Source of the DNA: Viola odorata
Lineage: Eukaryota > Streptophyta > Magnoliopsida > Malpighiales > Violaceae
Direction: 5' to 3'
Length of the DNA: 64,000 nt
Assembly: GCA_963691705.1 (NCBI GenBank)
Contig: OY829539.1
Span: 26,148,407 to 26,212,406, forward strand
The notes beneath the pieces are model-generated. The model was not told where the DNA came from, searched no databases, and saw only the letters and a program-made list of their open reading frames with translations. Position numbers and translations under genes: made by a program. Of this stretch, positions 24,140 through 32,993 are shown piece after piece (the stretch's first letter is position 1; every line of letters starts with the position of its first letter).

Positions 24140-24354
24140 TTTCTGTTCTAGGTTGCAACTACCGGTTGTAATAAGTCATTATTAACAGACCGTTTGGTTG
24201 ACTGACGGAATGGACCCACACTTCATTGACTTTAAGTGCAGAGGAGGTGGAATAAAAATTTCCATGAGAGGTATCTGTTTTTCACGATAGTACAGGGGTC
24301 TAAATGTTATAACCCAAAAAAAATATGTATTCTTTACATAGAATAATAGACAAT

Positions 24355-24790
24355 TTAAGTGGGTTAATATACCCCACGGTCTTAAATATTTGTCATTTTA
24401 TTTTAATTAGTTATAACATTTTTTTCCTATTTTATCGGTTCCAAACGTTTTATTCGTTAGTTCAATATAGTCCCAACGGTCAAAAAAATGTTAACGGAGA
24501 CAAACTCTATTATATTTTATTATTTTAATAAATTTTTTTAACAATCGGATCCCACATGTCAGAAAATATTTTTAAAAAATATAGGAAATTAAGAAAAACC
24601 TAATAAAATAGAAAAAATATTTTTTAAAAAATAGAAAAAATCTAATAAAATAGGAGAAATATTTTAAAAATCTAATAAAAGAGAACAAATATTTTAAAAA
24701 TTAGAAAAAAAATACAAGTAAAACTTGATAATTCATTTCAAAATTAAAGAAAATCAGAAAATTAAAAAAAATGAAAATGTAAAAATGCAT
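24355..24790 (+). repeat. Family-A inverted repeat, left copy
   Basis: From GTGGGTTAATATACCCCACG to ATGAAAATGTAAAAATGC, this matches the reverse complement of 47780-48170 across its length. Shared words include ATTTGTCATTTTATTTTAAT and AATTAAAGAAAA. Confidence 0.75.
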
Positions 24791-25542
24791 CTCTTGAGTT
24801 GTCCATGCTCGAGGAGGCAGTTAGAACAAGTCAATTACTTTTTTGTTTTTATAACAAGTCACTTGTTTACCTCTTGAGTTGTCCATGCTCGCGGGGCAGC
24901 AAAAGTAAGTAGCTGACCATTAATCTTCTCATTCCGTAGGGCTATCAGTGTCAGCCGAGCTATATCCTAATACCACAACAAATTGCTTTTAGGAAATAAT
25001 GAAACTATTTCTTAATGTAAATTAGTTTCTTCATGAAAGTAATTACAAAGGTGATGAACATAGTAACTGGGGGCATCTGTTCCCCAAACTGATTTATCTT
25101 CTAGTATAGGGACAACATATTGCCTAATAAGGCCCTAGACAATTAGAAACAAGAATCCTGAGTCAATACAGGATGAGCAACATGTACAGAGACATCCTGA
25201 GTCAAATAAAACACTATGTAACAATAAAGAAATCCCTCCACGTGCAAGTATAGGATATAATGTATTAAAGAGTTGTTGTTATATGCAATATGGGAGTTGT
25301 CCGATTATCAACATTTGTTGCTTTCCATTTGATTAAAAACAGAAAATTAGTTGCTTTGAAGGAGGAGAACGAGGTGCTGTGGCGATGATGAGGGATGACT
25401 GGTTATGGTGATGATAGAGGTGCACAATTCCAATTCATGAAACATAACATTTAGATGCTGGCAAAAGATAAAGAAAAGAGAGGAAAAAGGAACTGTATAA
25501 CAGCTAGAGGATACAATATATGTTACGGAGGCATTTACTTGC
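24791..25542. other. Host or family-A interior, no gene seen
   Basis: Contains a 22-bp direct duplication (CTCTTGAGTTGTCCATGCTC near 24791 and 24872). No credible coding region is seen. Confidence 0.4.
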
Positions 25543-25890
25543 ATAAATGATACGATCCTAGTAGCGTAGGATGCGTAACAAGTAATTCCCGATCTAGTTC
25601 TAGGCTTGGATTTTGAATGCGGAAAATAAACTCAACAAGTACGAGCTTAGACCTGAGGACAACCTGTGTCAACCAACCTAATCGATTTCAAGTGAGGTTC
25701 TTGATTCGATCCCGCGACCTATATTCAACCTGTGAATATCAACCTTAGGCGACGACTCAATGGAATGGATTTTCGGGTTTTACTTGCTATCCTAATCGAG
25801 TATCCGGACTCAATGAGGGACAAGGTTCGCGAAGAACAATTGAGAAAACTCTCTGGTAATAATCTACCAAATAATGAAGAGGGTGGCTCC

Positions 25891-25898
25891 TTTAAATA
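25891..25898 (-). promoter_or_regulatory. Gypsy-1 LTR TATA-like box
   Basis: Minus-strand TATTTAAA, the only good TATA-like word at a suitable place between U3 and R. The middle LTR has the same word at 45496-45503. Confidence 0.5.
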
Positions 25899-26077
25899 GG
25901 AGAAACCCTAAAATCCTTACAATAAGAATCCTTTCCTTAAATTACTTCTAATTAGCTATTTAAACTAATTAAAACAATAATTAATTAAATAACCAAATAA
26001 ACCCATAAATAGAAAAGTCAGCCAAATAAAAGAAAGTCAAAGGTTTCTTTTACTTTGGCGTAAAACTGGGCAGCACG

Positions 26078-26257
26078 GACGTAATTACGTCAGGAAGGCG
26101 ACGTAATTACGTCGGGAACGAAGCGGACCTTGTCTACCCCTTCTTCTTGTGACGTAATTACGTCATAGGGCTGACGTAATTACGTCGGCGTCGAGGTTGG
26201 CGGCTCGCGTCCTTCTGTTTGTGGCGTAATTACGCCGGGATAGGGCGTAATTACGCC
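26078..26257. promoter_or_regulatory. Cluster of six 14-bp palindromic bZIP-like sites in U3
   Basis: GACGTAATTACGTC occurs at 26078, 26100, 26151 and 26173; GGCGTAATTACGCC at 26223 and 26244. All are perfect palindromes. TGACGTAA halves match plant TGA/CRE-type bZIP sites. They lie ~180-370 bp upstream of the TATA-like box in element orientation, where an enhancer would sit. In the middle LTR (45685-45813) five copies remain, two of them mutated. Confidence 0.7.
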
Positions 26258-28818
26258 GGAAGCAGCAAGTAGGGTGACTTGTCGCGGGCTCTTCTCGCGA
26301 AGCACGGCTTCTTCGATGCTTGTCTCGCACTGTAACTCCTTATAGATAATCAGAGAGAGTCTCGCCTGCAACTCCTTGCTCCTAGCTCGAGTCATTGGAC
26401 CATCCGGTGGTAAAGGTATGCGTGGATTCGCATCATTCCCTCCCCCTTGAAGAGGATTCGCCCTCGAATTCGTTCCAGCAACAGCCTTTCCAGTACCAGC
26501 ATCAGCAGGATCCTCGATATCATCACCTACATCAAACAACGCTAAGTCAGAAACATTGAAAGTGGCACTCACAGAACCATACTCACCTGGTAAGGCGAGC
26601 TTGTAGGCATTATTGTTGATCTTCTCAATGATTTGGAATGGACCATCGCCTCTGTCGCACAACTTACCACGACGTTGGGCTGGAAATCATTCCCGGCGTA
26701 ACTGTAGCCATACCCAATCTCCCACATTGAAGGATACCGTCTTCCTTCCTTCATTTCTCTTGGTCGCCAACTTCTCATTCATTCGCTCTATGTTGTGCTT
26801 GGCCTTCTCGTGTAATTTCTTCACCAGGTCTGCTTTCTTTGCCCTATCTAAGCTAGAAACATCACTTACAGGCAAAGGGATCAAATCTAATGGTGTCATA
26901 GGATTAAAACCATACACGAGTTCAAAGGGTGAATAATGAGTAGTAGAATGAATGGAACGGTTGTAAGCAAATTCAATAAATGGTAGACACTCTACCCATG
27001 TGGACACATGCTTACGGACCAATGTACGCAAGAGAGAACCCAAGGTTCGGTTCACTACCTCTGTTTGACCGTCAGTTTGTGGATGATAAGAAGTAGAATA
27101 AAGCAATTTTGTACCAAGTCTCTTCCACAAAACACGCCAAAAATGACTCAGAAATTTACTATCCCTATCACTGACAATAGATAATGGTATACCATGCAAA
27201 CACACAACTTCTTTAAAGAACAAATCAGCAATAACAATAGCATCACGAGTAGTAACACATGGAATAAAATGGGCCATCTTAGAAAATCGATCCACGACTA
27301 CAAAAATACTATCCTTCCCATGTCTAGATTTAGGTAAACCTACAACAAAGTCCATGGGCAGGTCGGTCCAAGGATGGGAAGGGACAGGCAAAGGCATGTA
27401 TTCGCCATGACTGGCCACTTTAGATTTGGCCTTTCGGCACACTAAACACCTAGCAACTACGCGGACCACGTCGCGTTTCATATGGGGCCAATAAAAGTGG
27501 TCCTTCAGCACATCAAGAGTCTTGGTCACACCAAAGTGACCCATTAAACCACCACAATGTGACTCTTGCACAAATAATTCTCTTAATGAGCATACAGGCA
27601 CACACAAACGCTTGTGTTTAAATAAGTAACCCTCATGTCTATAAAATTCAGATTCGGCTCTAGTCACGCATGTATTATATATTTCACCAAAATCAGCATC
27701 AGTAGGGTATAATTGAATAATATGCGCAAACCCAAGTAACTTAGCACTAAGAGAGGACAAAAGTACATACCGTCACGATAGTGCATCAGCTACCACATTG
27801 TCCTTACCTTGCTTGTACTGAATATGATATGGGAAGGCCTCGATGAACTCCATCCATGTTGCATGGCGTCGGTTCAGCTTACCTTGCCCCTTGAGGTACT
27901 TCAAGCTAAGGTGATCCGTATGGACAATGAACTCCCGCGGCATCAAGTAATGTTGCCACACCTCGAGTGTACGCACAAGAGCGTAAAGCTCCTTATCGTA
28001 CGTCGGGTACCGAAGTTGAGCATCCTTCAACTTCTCACTGAAGAAGGCGATGGGTCGCTTCTCCTGCATCAGCACAGCTCCAATCCCGATCCCACTCGCA
28101 TCGCATTCCACCTCAAATGCTTTGCTGAAATCCGGTAGTGCTAAAACAGGTGCCGAGGACATACGATCCTTGAGTGTTTGAAATGCCTCCTCCTGCGGTT
28201 GTTCCCACCTGAAAGGCACATTCTTTTTAGTTAGCTCGTTTAGTGGTACTGCTATGGTGCTAAAATCTTTAACAAACCGCCTGTAGAAACTAGCGCGACC
28301 GTGAAACGAGCGCACATCACTCGCGTTCTTCGGAGTTGACCACTCCTTGATTGCCTTGACCTTCTCCTCGTCAACCTTCACACCTTCTACACTGACAATA
28401 AAACCAAGAAAACTAACTTGCTCTACAGCAAAAGAACACTTGGTTAGCTTAGCATAGAGTTGTTGTTCACGCAGTGTAATAAAGACAGCTCTAAGATGCG
28501 AAACATGTTCATCAATGGATTTGCTGTAAATTAATATATCATCAAAGTAGACAACAACAAATTTACCAATAAAATGCCTAAGAACATGATTCATCAATCT
28601 CATGAAAGTACTAGGGGCGTTGGTCAATCCAAACGGCATGACCATCCACTCATAAAGACCATACTTAGTTTTAAAAGCTATTTTCCATTCATCACCCTCT
28701 TTTATGCGAATTTGATGATAACCACTCATTAAATCTATCTTAGAAAATACTTGGCTACCACTCAACTCATCTAACATATCATCTAAACGAGGTATAGGGT
28801 GTCGATACTTTACAGTTA
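26180..28818 (-). pseudogene. Gypsy-1 pol: RT, RNase H and integrase (5' part lost)
   Basis: Begins inside RT at [14 protein letters not shown], where Tat-1 is joined. RT shows LMSGYHQIR and the YFDD catalytic box; RNase H has [21 protein letters not shown] and [10 protein letters not shown]; integrase has an HHCC finger ([11 protein letters not shown] to CLVCRK) and a DDE core ([25 protein letters not shown]). The C-terminus has GDGPFQIIE and GPMTRARSKELQ and continues into the LTR to a stop inside a U3 palindrome at 26180. Breaks are TGA near 27770 (CGA to TGA in LSRRY) and TGA at 26687 (TGG to TGA). Otherwise the frame is open, suggesting a fairly recent copy. Confidence 0.92.
26436..26448 (-). 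other. Gypsy-1 polypurine tract
   Basis: Minus-strand AAGGGGGAGGGAA immediately before the LTR TG. It fixes the LTR start. Confidence 0.8.
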
Positions 28819-29220
28819 TGATAAGAATTTGTCTTCTGCCGAAGCATATATGGAGAAATTGGTCCTCTCAGATCAGTGCCCACGGCGGTCCGCAGTACCT
28901 GCAATACGCCGGAGGGGGTCTCCGGCGGAAACACTCCGATGCTTAAGTCAATATGTGTAGTGAATTTGGCAGAGCTTGGGCTAGTAATTCGTGCTTACCT
29001 TCCTCCTTTGTAGGGGAGGTATTTATAGATGGGAGAAGCGTTTCCGTGCGAGTACGTTTGCTAGGGAGCAACCGTTTCCGTCAGGGGCAAGCGTTTGCCC
29101 ATGTTGTGATATACCGTCTGGGCGGTGTGTGGAGACATGGTTGTTACCCAGGCGAGGTAACGGTTGGTGCGTTTCCCTTGGGGTGGGATGGCACCTCTGG
29201 TTGTCCCCTTTCCCTGTTCA
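28819..29220 (-). repeat. Tat-1 3' LTR
   Basis: On the minus strand it starts TGAACAGGGAAAGG right after a polypurine tract and ends AATTCTTATCA. 28819-28930 matches the 5' remnant 42207-42318. A minus-strand TATAAATA sits at about 29027-29034, like the Tat-2 LTR. The left edge is exact; the right edge rests on the TG and polypurine tract. Confidence 0.8.
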
Positions 29221-29249
29221 TCTTCCTTTTTTCCTTCTCTTTCTTTTTT
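29221..29249 (-). other. Tat-1 polypurine tract (complement also a splice-acceptor-like tract)
   Basis: Minus strand is purine only except the terminal base (AAAAAAGAAAGAGAAGGAAA and onward) and abuts the LTR TG. On the plus strand the same bases followed by CAG at 29251-29253 look like a 3' splice site just upstream of ORF C. Confidence 0.7.
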
Positions 29250-29259
29250 GCAGGTCAGA

Positions 29260-29712
29260 ATGACAGATTTTTATGAGCACGATTCCTTGCCAACTCCTCC
29301 GACTTCGCCGGATTCGGATGATCCCCTTCTGACACCACCGTGGAGACCTACCAAATGTCTCGCCAGATGTCAGGGTCGCAAGAAGCCAGTGAACGCGAAG
29401 AAGCAGACCTTTGAGTCCTTCTTTGCAGGCTTTGTGCCCCACTACCTGATGCTATCGAAAGGTGTTGAAACGTCACCATCTGCCCCTCCTCCTCCTTCCG
29501 AGAAAGAGGCCTTTACTCATGGCACTGACTCGAGGCCGGCAGCTTCTACTATTGGGGAGAGTTCTCGTGCCTGTTATGACAAGATGGTAGCTCACGCGAC
29601 GAAGCTTGTGCCTAAACCTGCCGAATATTCCCTTTCCTACAACAGTGGATTACCATCGTCCTCGGAGGACTATGATTACTGCTATGACGCGGACTGGGCT
29701 GATGAGGATTAA
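29260..29712 (+). CDS. Tat-1 antisense ORF C, unknown acidic-tailed protein
   Basis: 150 codons, uninterrupted, starting MTDFYEHDSLPTPPTSPDSD. I do not recognise a family. The N-terminus is Pro/Ser/Asp rich, the middle is basic (about RCQGRKKPVNAKK) with FESFFAGFVPHYL, and the tail is acidic and tyrosine rich (SSSEDYDYCYDADWADED). It sits just inside the 3' LTR and is antisense to gag-pol, in line with genes A and B. A splice-acceptor-like TTTTTTGCAG lies 7 bases before the start, so it may be the last exon of a longer transcript. It could also be a chance frame, but composition and length argue for past coding. Confidence 0.5.
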   Translation: MTDFYEHDSLPTPPTSPDSDDPLLTPPWRPTKCLARCQGRKKPVNAKKQTFESFFAGFVPHYLMLSKGVETSPSAPPPPSEKEAFTHGTDSRPAASTIGESSRACYDKMVAHATKLVPKPAEYSLSYNSGLPSSSEDYDYCYDADWADED

Positions 29713-30004
29713 CGCCTTTGTGTTGTATATGCATGTTGGCATTTTATGAATGAGATGATGTTTTCTGCCTTTTTCTTTTGTCGTTATTTCCCGTTAGCCT
29801 GCTAGTCTTGTTGACAGCTAACGCAAGCGGTTAGCCTTGCCGAGGCAATCGTTTCGCGGTTACTTTGACTGGGTCAACTCTGTCGTTCTTTTAGGGAAAT
29901 AACTTCTCTCTTCGAGTTCTTTAATGCTTTCCACGTGGACAATTTCTTTTTCCACGCGTCCTTGCATGACTGACGGCTTAATTAATGCGGTGGCATTTTA
30001 ATCC

Positions 30005-30014
30005 TTTAAAAAGG
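30005..30014 (+). promoter_or_regulatory. Candidate TATA-like box for antisense gene B
   Basis: TTTAAAAAGG ~180 bp before the gene B start, comparable to the TATA-to-ATG distance of gene A. A CCACGTGG G-box lies near 29934. Weak evidence on its own. Confidence 0.3.
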
Positions 30015-30194
30015 ACCATTTTCTCTTTCCAAAACTTTTCGCCTTCGCTTCGAATTTTTCCCTTCGTCTTCCTCCGCTTTCTTCTCCGAATAACTTTTCG
30101 GCCGTCCGCCGTCCTCTGCTGATTTTTCCGTAGATCTTTCCATCTAAGGTACCACTTTAATCCTTCTCAGATTTTCCCTTTTTGCTGGCTTATT

Positions 30195-32307
30195 ATGGTT
30201 AGAAATAGGCCTCGCCAGGTCCTCTGGAAACCCATGGATCCAGAGGTCGCTCAATCGCCCAGTGTTTTTACCTGCGATGTGGTTCTGAAGGCCGAACTGG
30301 AGGAACACGGTATCACCTTTCCTCCCGGGTACGAACCCTCTGCTCCTGAAAGCTACATGCGGCTTCATAATCCGGCATGGGGTTCTTGTAGGCTACTTTA
30401 TTTTAAGATGTTCCTTTATGGTTTCCGTTTTCCCATTCATGAATCAGTACTAACGCTGCTGCGGGAGTATAATCTTAATCCTGCCCAGATAACTCCTTCT
30501 TCCTGGTGTGCAGTTTATGCTTTTCTTCGCGTTTGCGAGTTGAAGAACATTCTCACCCCATCTCTCAATTTATTTCTCAAATTCTTTAGTATGAGTTGTC
30601 ATAATTGTTTAATCGAAATCACTCCTCGATGGGATGACGCGTTCGTGCAATCGTTCTGGCAGCGGTTTCGCGGCTTTGAGAAGGGTGTGGCTGACTAGAA
30701 GAGTAGTTTCTTCGCTCTTGAGCTACCGTCTCGTTTGTGGCGTATTAATTTCAATCAGGAGCTCATAGACCCCATTTGGAAGAATCCCGCGATATTAACC
30801 AGAGCTGAGCTGGAGCAGGCTAACGCTTTGTTAGACGAGGACACCTGCTATCGCATCCGTGACTTCGCTTTATTCAAACCTCTGGAGGAGTGTGTTATGG
30901 GTGAGTCTGCCTCTTTTCATAATAATAATAATAATTATTATTATTATTATTTTATGCTAACGCTCGGTTCCCAGGTGATACCGGCGTTCCTTTGAATGTT
31001 GTACCGCTCCAAACTTTACCGGCTTCCCCTCCTGCTGGAGGGTCCAATCAGGGACGCGCTCAGCCTCCCAGGAGGAGAACCAAAATGGTTGCCCAAGGAG
31101 GGCGAAGGTTCGGCGGTTCCGCCCGAGCTTCTCGCTTCGTGGAGAATTGGCTACCGGATCGTTGCAAGGGGGTGAAATCTAGCCAAAATGCGACAAGGTT
31201 AGTTGATAGTGACGACGAGGATACAGATGCTAAGCCTGACCTTTGTCATGCCTCTTCCATTGCTTCTTCCCTGCGTCGGAAAAGGCTCCGAGTGGATGCG
31301 AGCGAACAGGCTATCGGGACGTCTTCTGCTGACGCGGCAACTGGTTCTACACCTGTCGCTTCTCCTAGGGGAAGGACTTCCCAGCCAGAGAAAATTATTG
31401 GGGTGCCAGCCGCCCCTTGTTTTACCGAGGCGGAGATTCCTCCGACAGCATGTCCTCCTCCTACAGCTGCCGCTCCTGATTCCCCGATTTCTCATTGCAT
31501 TCCCGACGTGACGACCACATCTTCTGCTGCCGACTCAGCGGCTGGGCCGTCGCCTAGAGCCCTTCCCGAGCTATTCTTTACTCCTATCATGAATGTGCTT
31601 ACTGAGGGTTCAGTTCCGCCAATCAATCTTTCCTATGGTGGTCCTAACGATGCCCCAGCCTATCGCATGAACTTGGCAGGGTTCTGTTTCGACGGTCTTC
31701 GTGCTGCCGGGGTTCCTCAACCCTTTTCTAGAGATGAGTTTACCGCGCCCCTGATAGGGGAAATGATGAGCTCTCGGTCAGAGAAAGAGAAATTCCTTCA
31801 GCTTCCTCCAGCGGCCCGTCTTCGACATGTTGTGAATGATTCCCTGGATAACTTCCCTATCTGAACTATCTGTTCGAGATTCACGATCGCGAGTCATGAA
31901 ATTTCTCTAACGCAATGCGCGTTCAAAAGGTGCAACTTGATAAGTTGGCGGACCATGCGAGACTGCTAACGCGTCTTTATGACTAGTCTCAAAAGGAGCT
32001 AAACAGAGAAAAGTCTGCCGGGAGTGCGAGAATGGAGGTTCTGGAGGCCGAGTTATCGTTAGAGAGAAAAAAGAATCTTCTTCTTCGCGAGGAGATGCTG
32101 GCCCGAGATGAAGAGTCTGCCAGGGCACCATTAAGGGAAGAGCTGCGAAAGAAGAAGGTTTTGGAGGCCTTTGTTTCTGGATTTGCAACCCATTTCAAAG
32201 GTAATCCTTCTGATCCGGCCCAGATTGCTGATTACGTTTCTGTTGTAATGGATGAGGTTCGCAAAGGTGGGAACGATTCTTCCACTCCGGATGGGGAGAG
32301 GGGCTGA
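30195..32307 (+). pseudogene. Tat-1 antisense gene B, gypsy-type 'transposase' domain paralogue
   Basis: Exon 1 (30195-30900, 706 nt) encodes a domain like PF04195: FLYGFRFPIHESVLTLLREY, NLNPAQITPSSWCAVYAFLR, then LPSRLWRINFNQE. A typical GT-AG intron, 30901-30974, in phase 1, contains an (AAT)n(ATT)n run. Exon 2 gives a Pro/Ala/Ser-rich basic linker, then a segment with FCFDGLRAAGVPQPFSRDEF and, after a frameshift near 31862, a charged helical C-terminus (MEVLEAELSLERKKNLLLRE) ending at 32307. Broken by TAG at 30696-30698, the frameshift and further stops near 31900 and 31985. It shares architecture and intron phase with gene A but only weak sequence similarity, suggesting an old duplication inside the element. 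Confidence 0.7.
30918..30952. repeat. (AAT)n(ATT)n palindromic microsatellite in gene B intron
   Basis: AATAATAATAATAATTATTATTATTATTATT-type run, self-complementary, within the 74-nt intron. Confidence 0.85.
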
Positions 32308-32824
32308 CGGCAACTGTAGCGCGTGATTTTCCTTTGACGGGTGCCTTAAGCTTCACGACGCGTTCCTGGTCCCTCCTTTGTTGTTGTTCTCGTTGCTTTA
32401 TTTTATTCTTTGCTGGGGATTGTCTGATATTATTTCTTCTGTAATAACGCTGACGTTATGCAACTCTTATTGCGCCGTTTGATTCATTGTAATGCTACCG
32501 TTGCCTCTTCGTTCTCTTTCTTATTATTGCCGCGTCGTGCCGTTTGGTGAAGCTAGCGCTGCTTTTTAGGTCATTAAATGTCGTAGTCCTTCATTTAATG
32601 CGATTTTGAAAAGTAATGATGGAGGAGGACACGTGTCCCTTCAGAGAGGCGCTCGAAATAGGTGTCTTCTAGGGAGACGCGAGTACTGAAGCGTTTCATC
32701 ATTGTTTTAAACTTATTTCCTCTCGCGCGTTTGTTTTAAAATTTATGCCTTCACGCGTGCTCTTCCCCTTTTGACGCGCTGCTTCGCCATGTGTCAGCTG
32801 CTAATTGGTAGTGCCCTTTTAGGG

Positions 32825-32836
32825 TTATATATAATG
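32825..32836 (+). promoter_or_regulatory. Antisense promoter TATA box, gene A of Tat-1
   Basis: TTATATATAATG about 160 bp before the gene A start. The same word, preceded by CTTTTAGGG or CCTTTTAGGG, is found at the equivalent place in Tat-2, and upstream blocks (GAAGCGT, TCGCGCGT, GCCATGTGTCAG) are also shared. Confidence 0.7.
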
Positions 32837-32993
32837 TTTTCCCTACCTCCTCTTTCTTTTTTAATCTCTTCTTTTGCACGCTGTTAGGTATTTCACCCAT
32901 GTCGCTTCATCTTTTCTGGCTCGAGACTGCTGGTATTCTTTTTGCGAAGGTACACACCTTTTTTCTTCCCTCTTTCTTTTTCCTGTGTTAATT

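Larger units (their letters stand above)
14179..24315. mobile_element. Element B: inverted-repeat element split by Copia-2
   Basis: Left end GGGGTTATAGTATAAAAACT (14179) and right end, reverse complemented, GGGTTATAACATTTAGACCC (24315) start an imperfect inverted repeat of ~170 bp (14179-14360 and 24140-24315). Both arms carry the CTGTTAG/CTGTTAA and TTGCAACCGG blocks. Flanks ATAAAAATA and AAAAAAATA could be a 9-bp duplication, but this is low complexity. Without Copia-2 it is ~1.7 kb with no transposase, consistent with a non-autonomous TIR element, perhaps Mutator-like. Confidence 0.55.
25548..26435 (-). repeat. Gypsy-1 3' LTR
   Basis: 888 bp. On the minus strand it starts TGATGCGAATCCACG directly after the polypurine tract and ends CGTATCA. 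Its outer edge is followed by the ATAAA duplication. It contains six 14-bp palindromes in U3. Confidence 0.9.
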
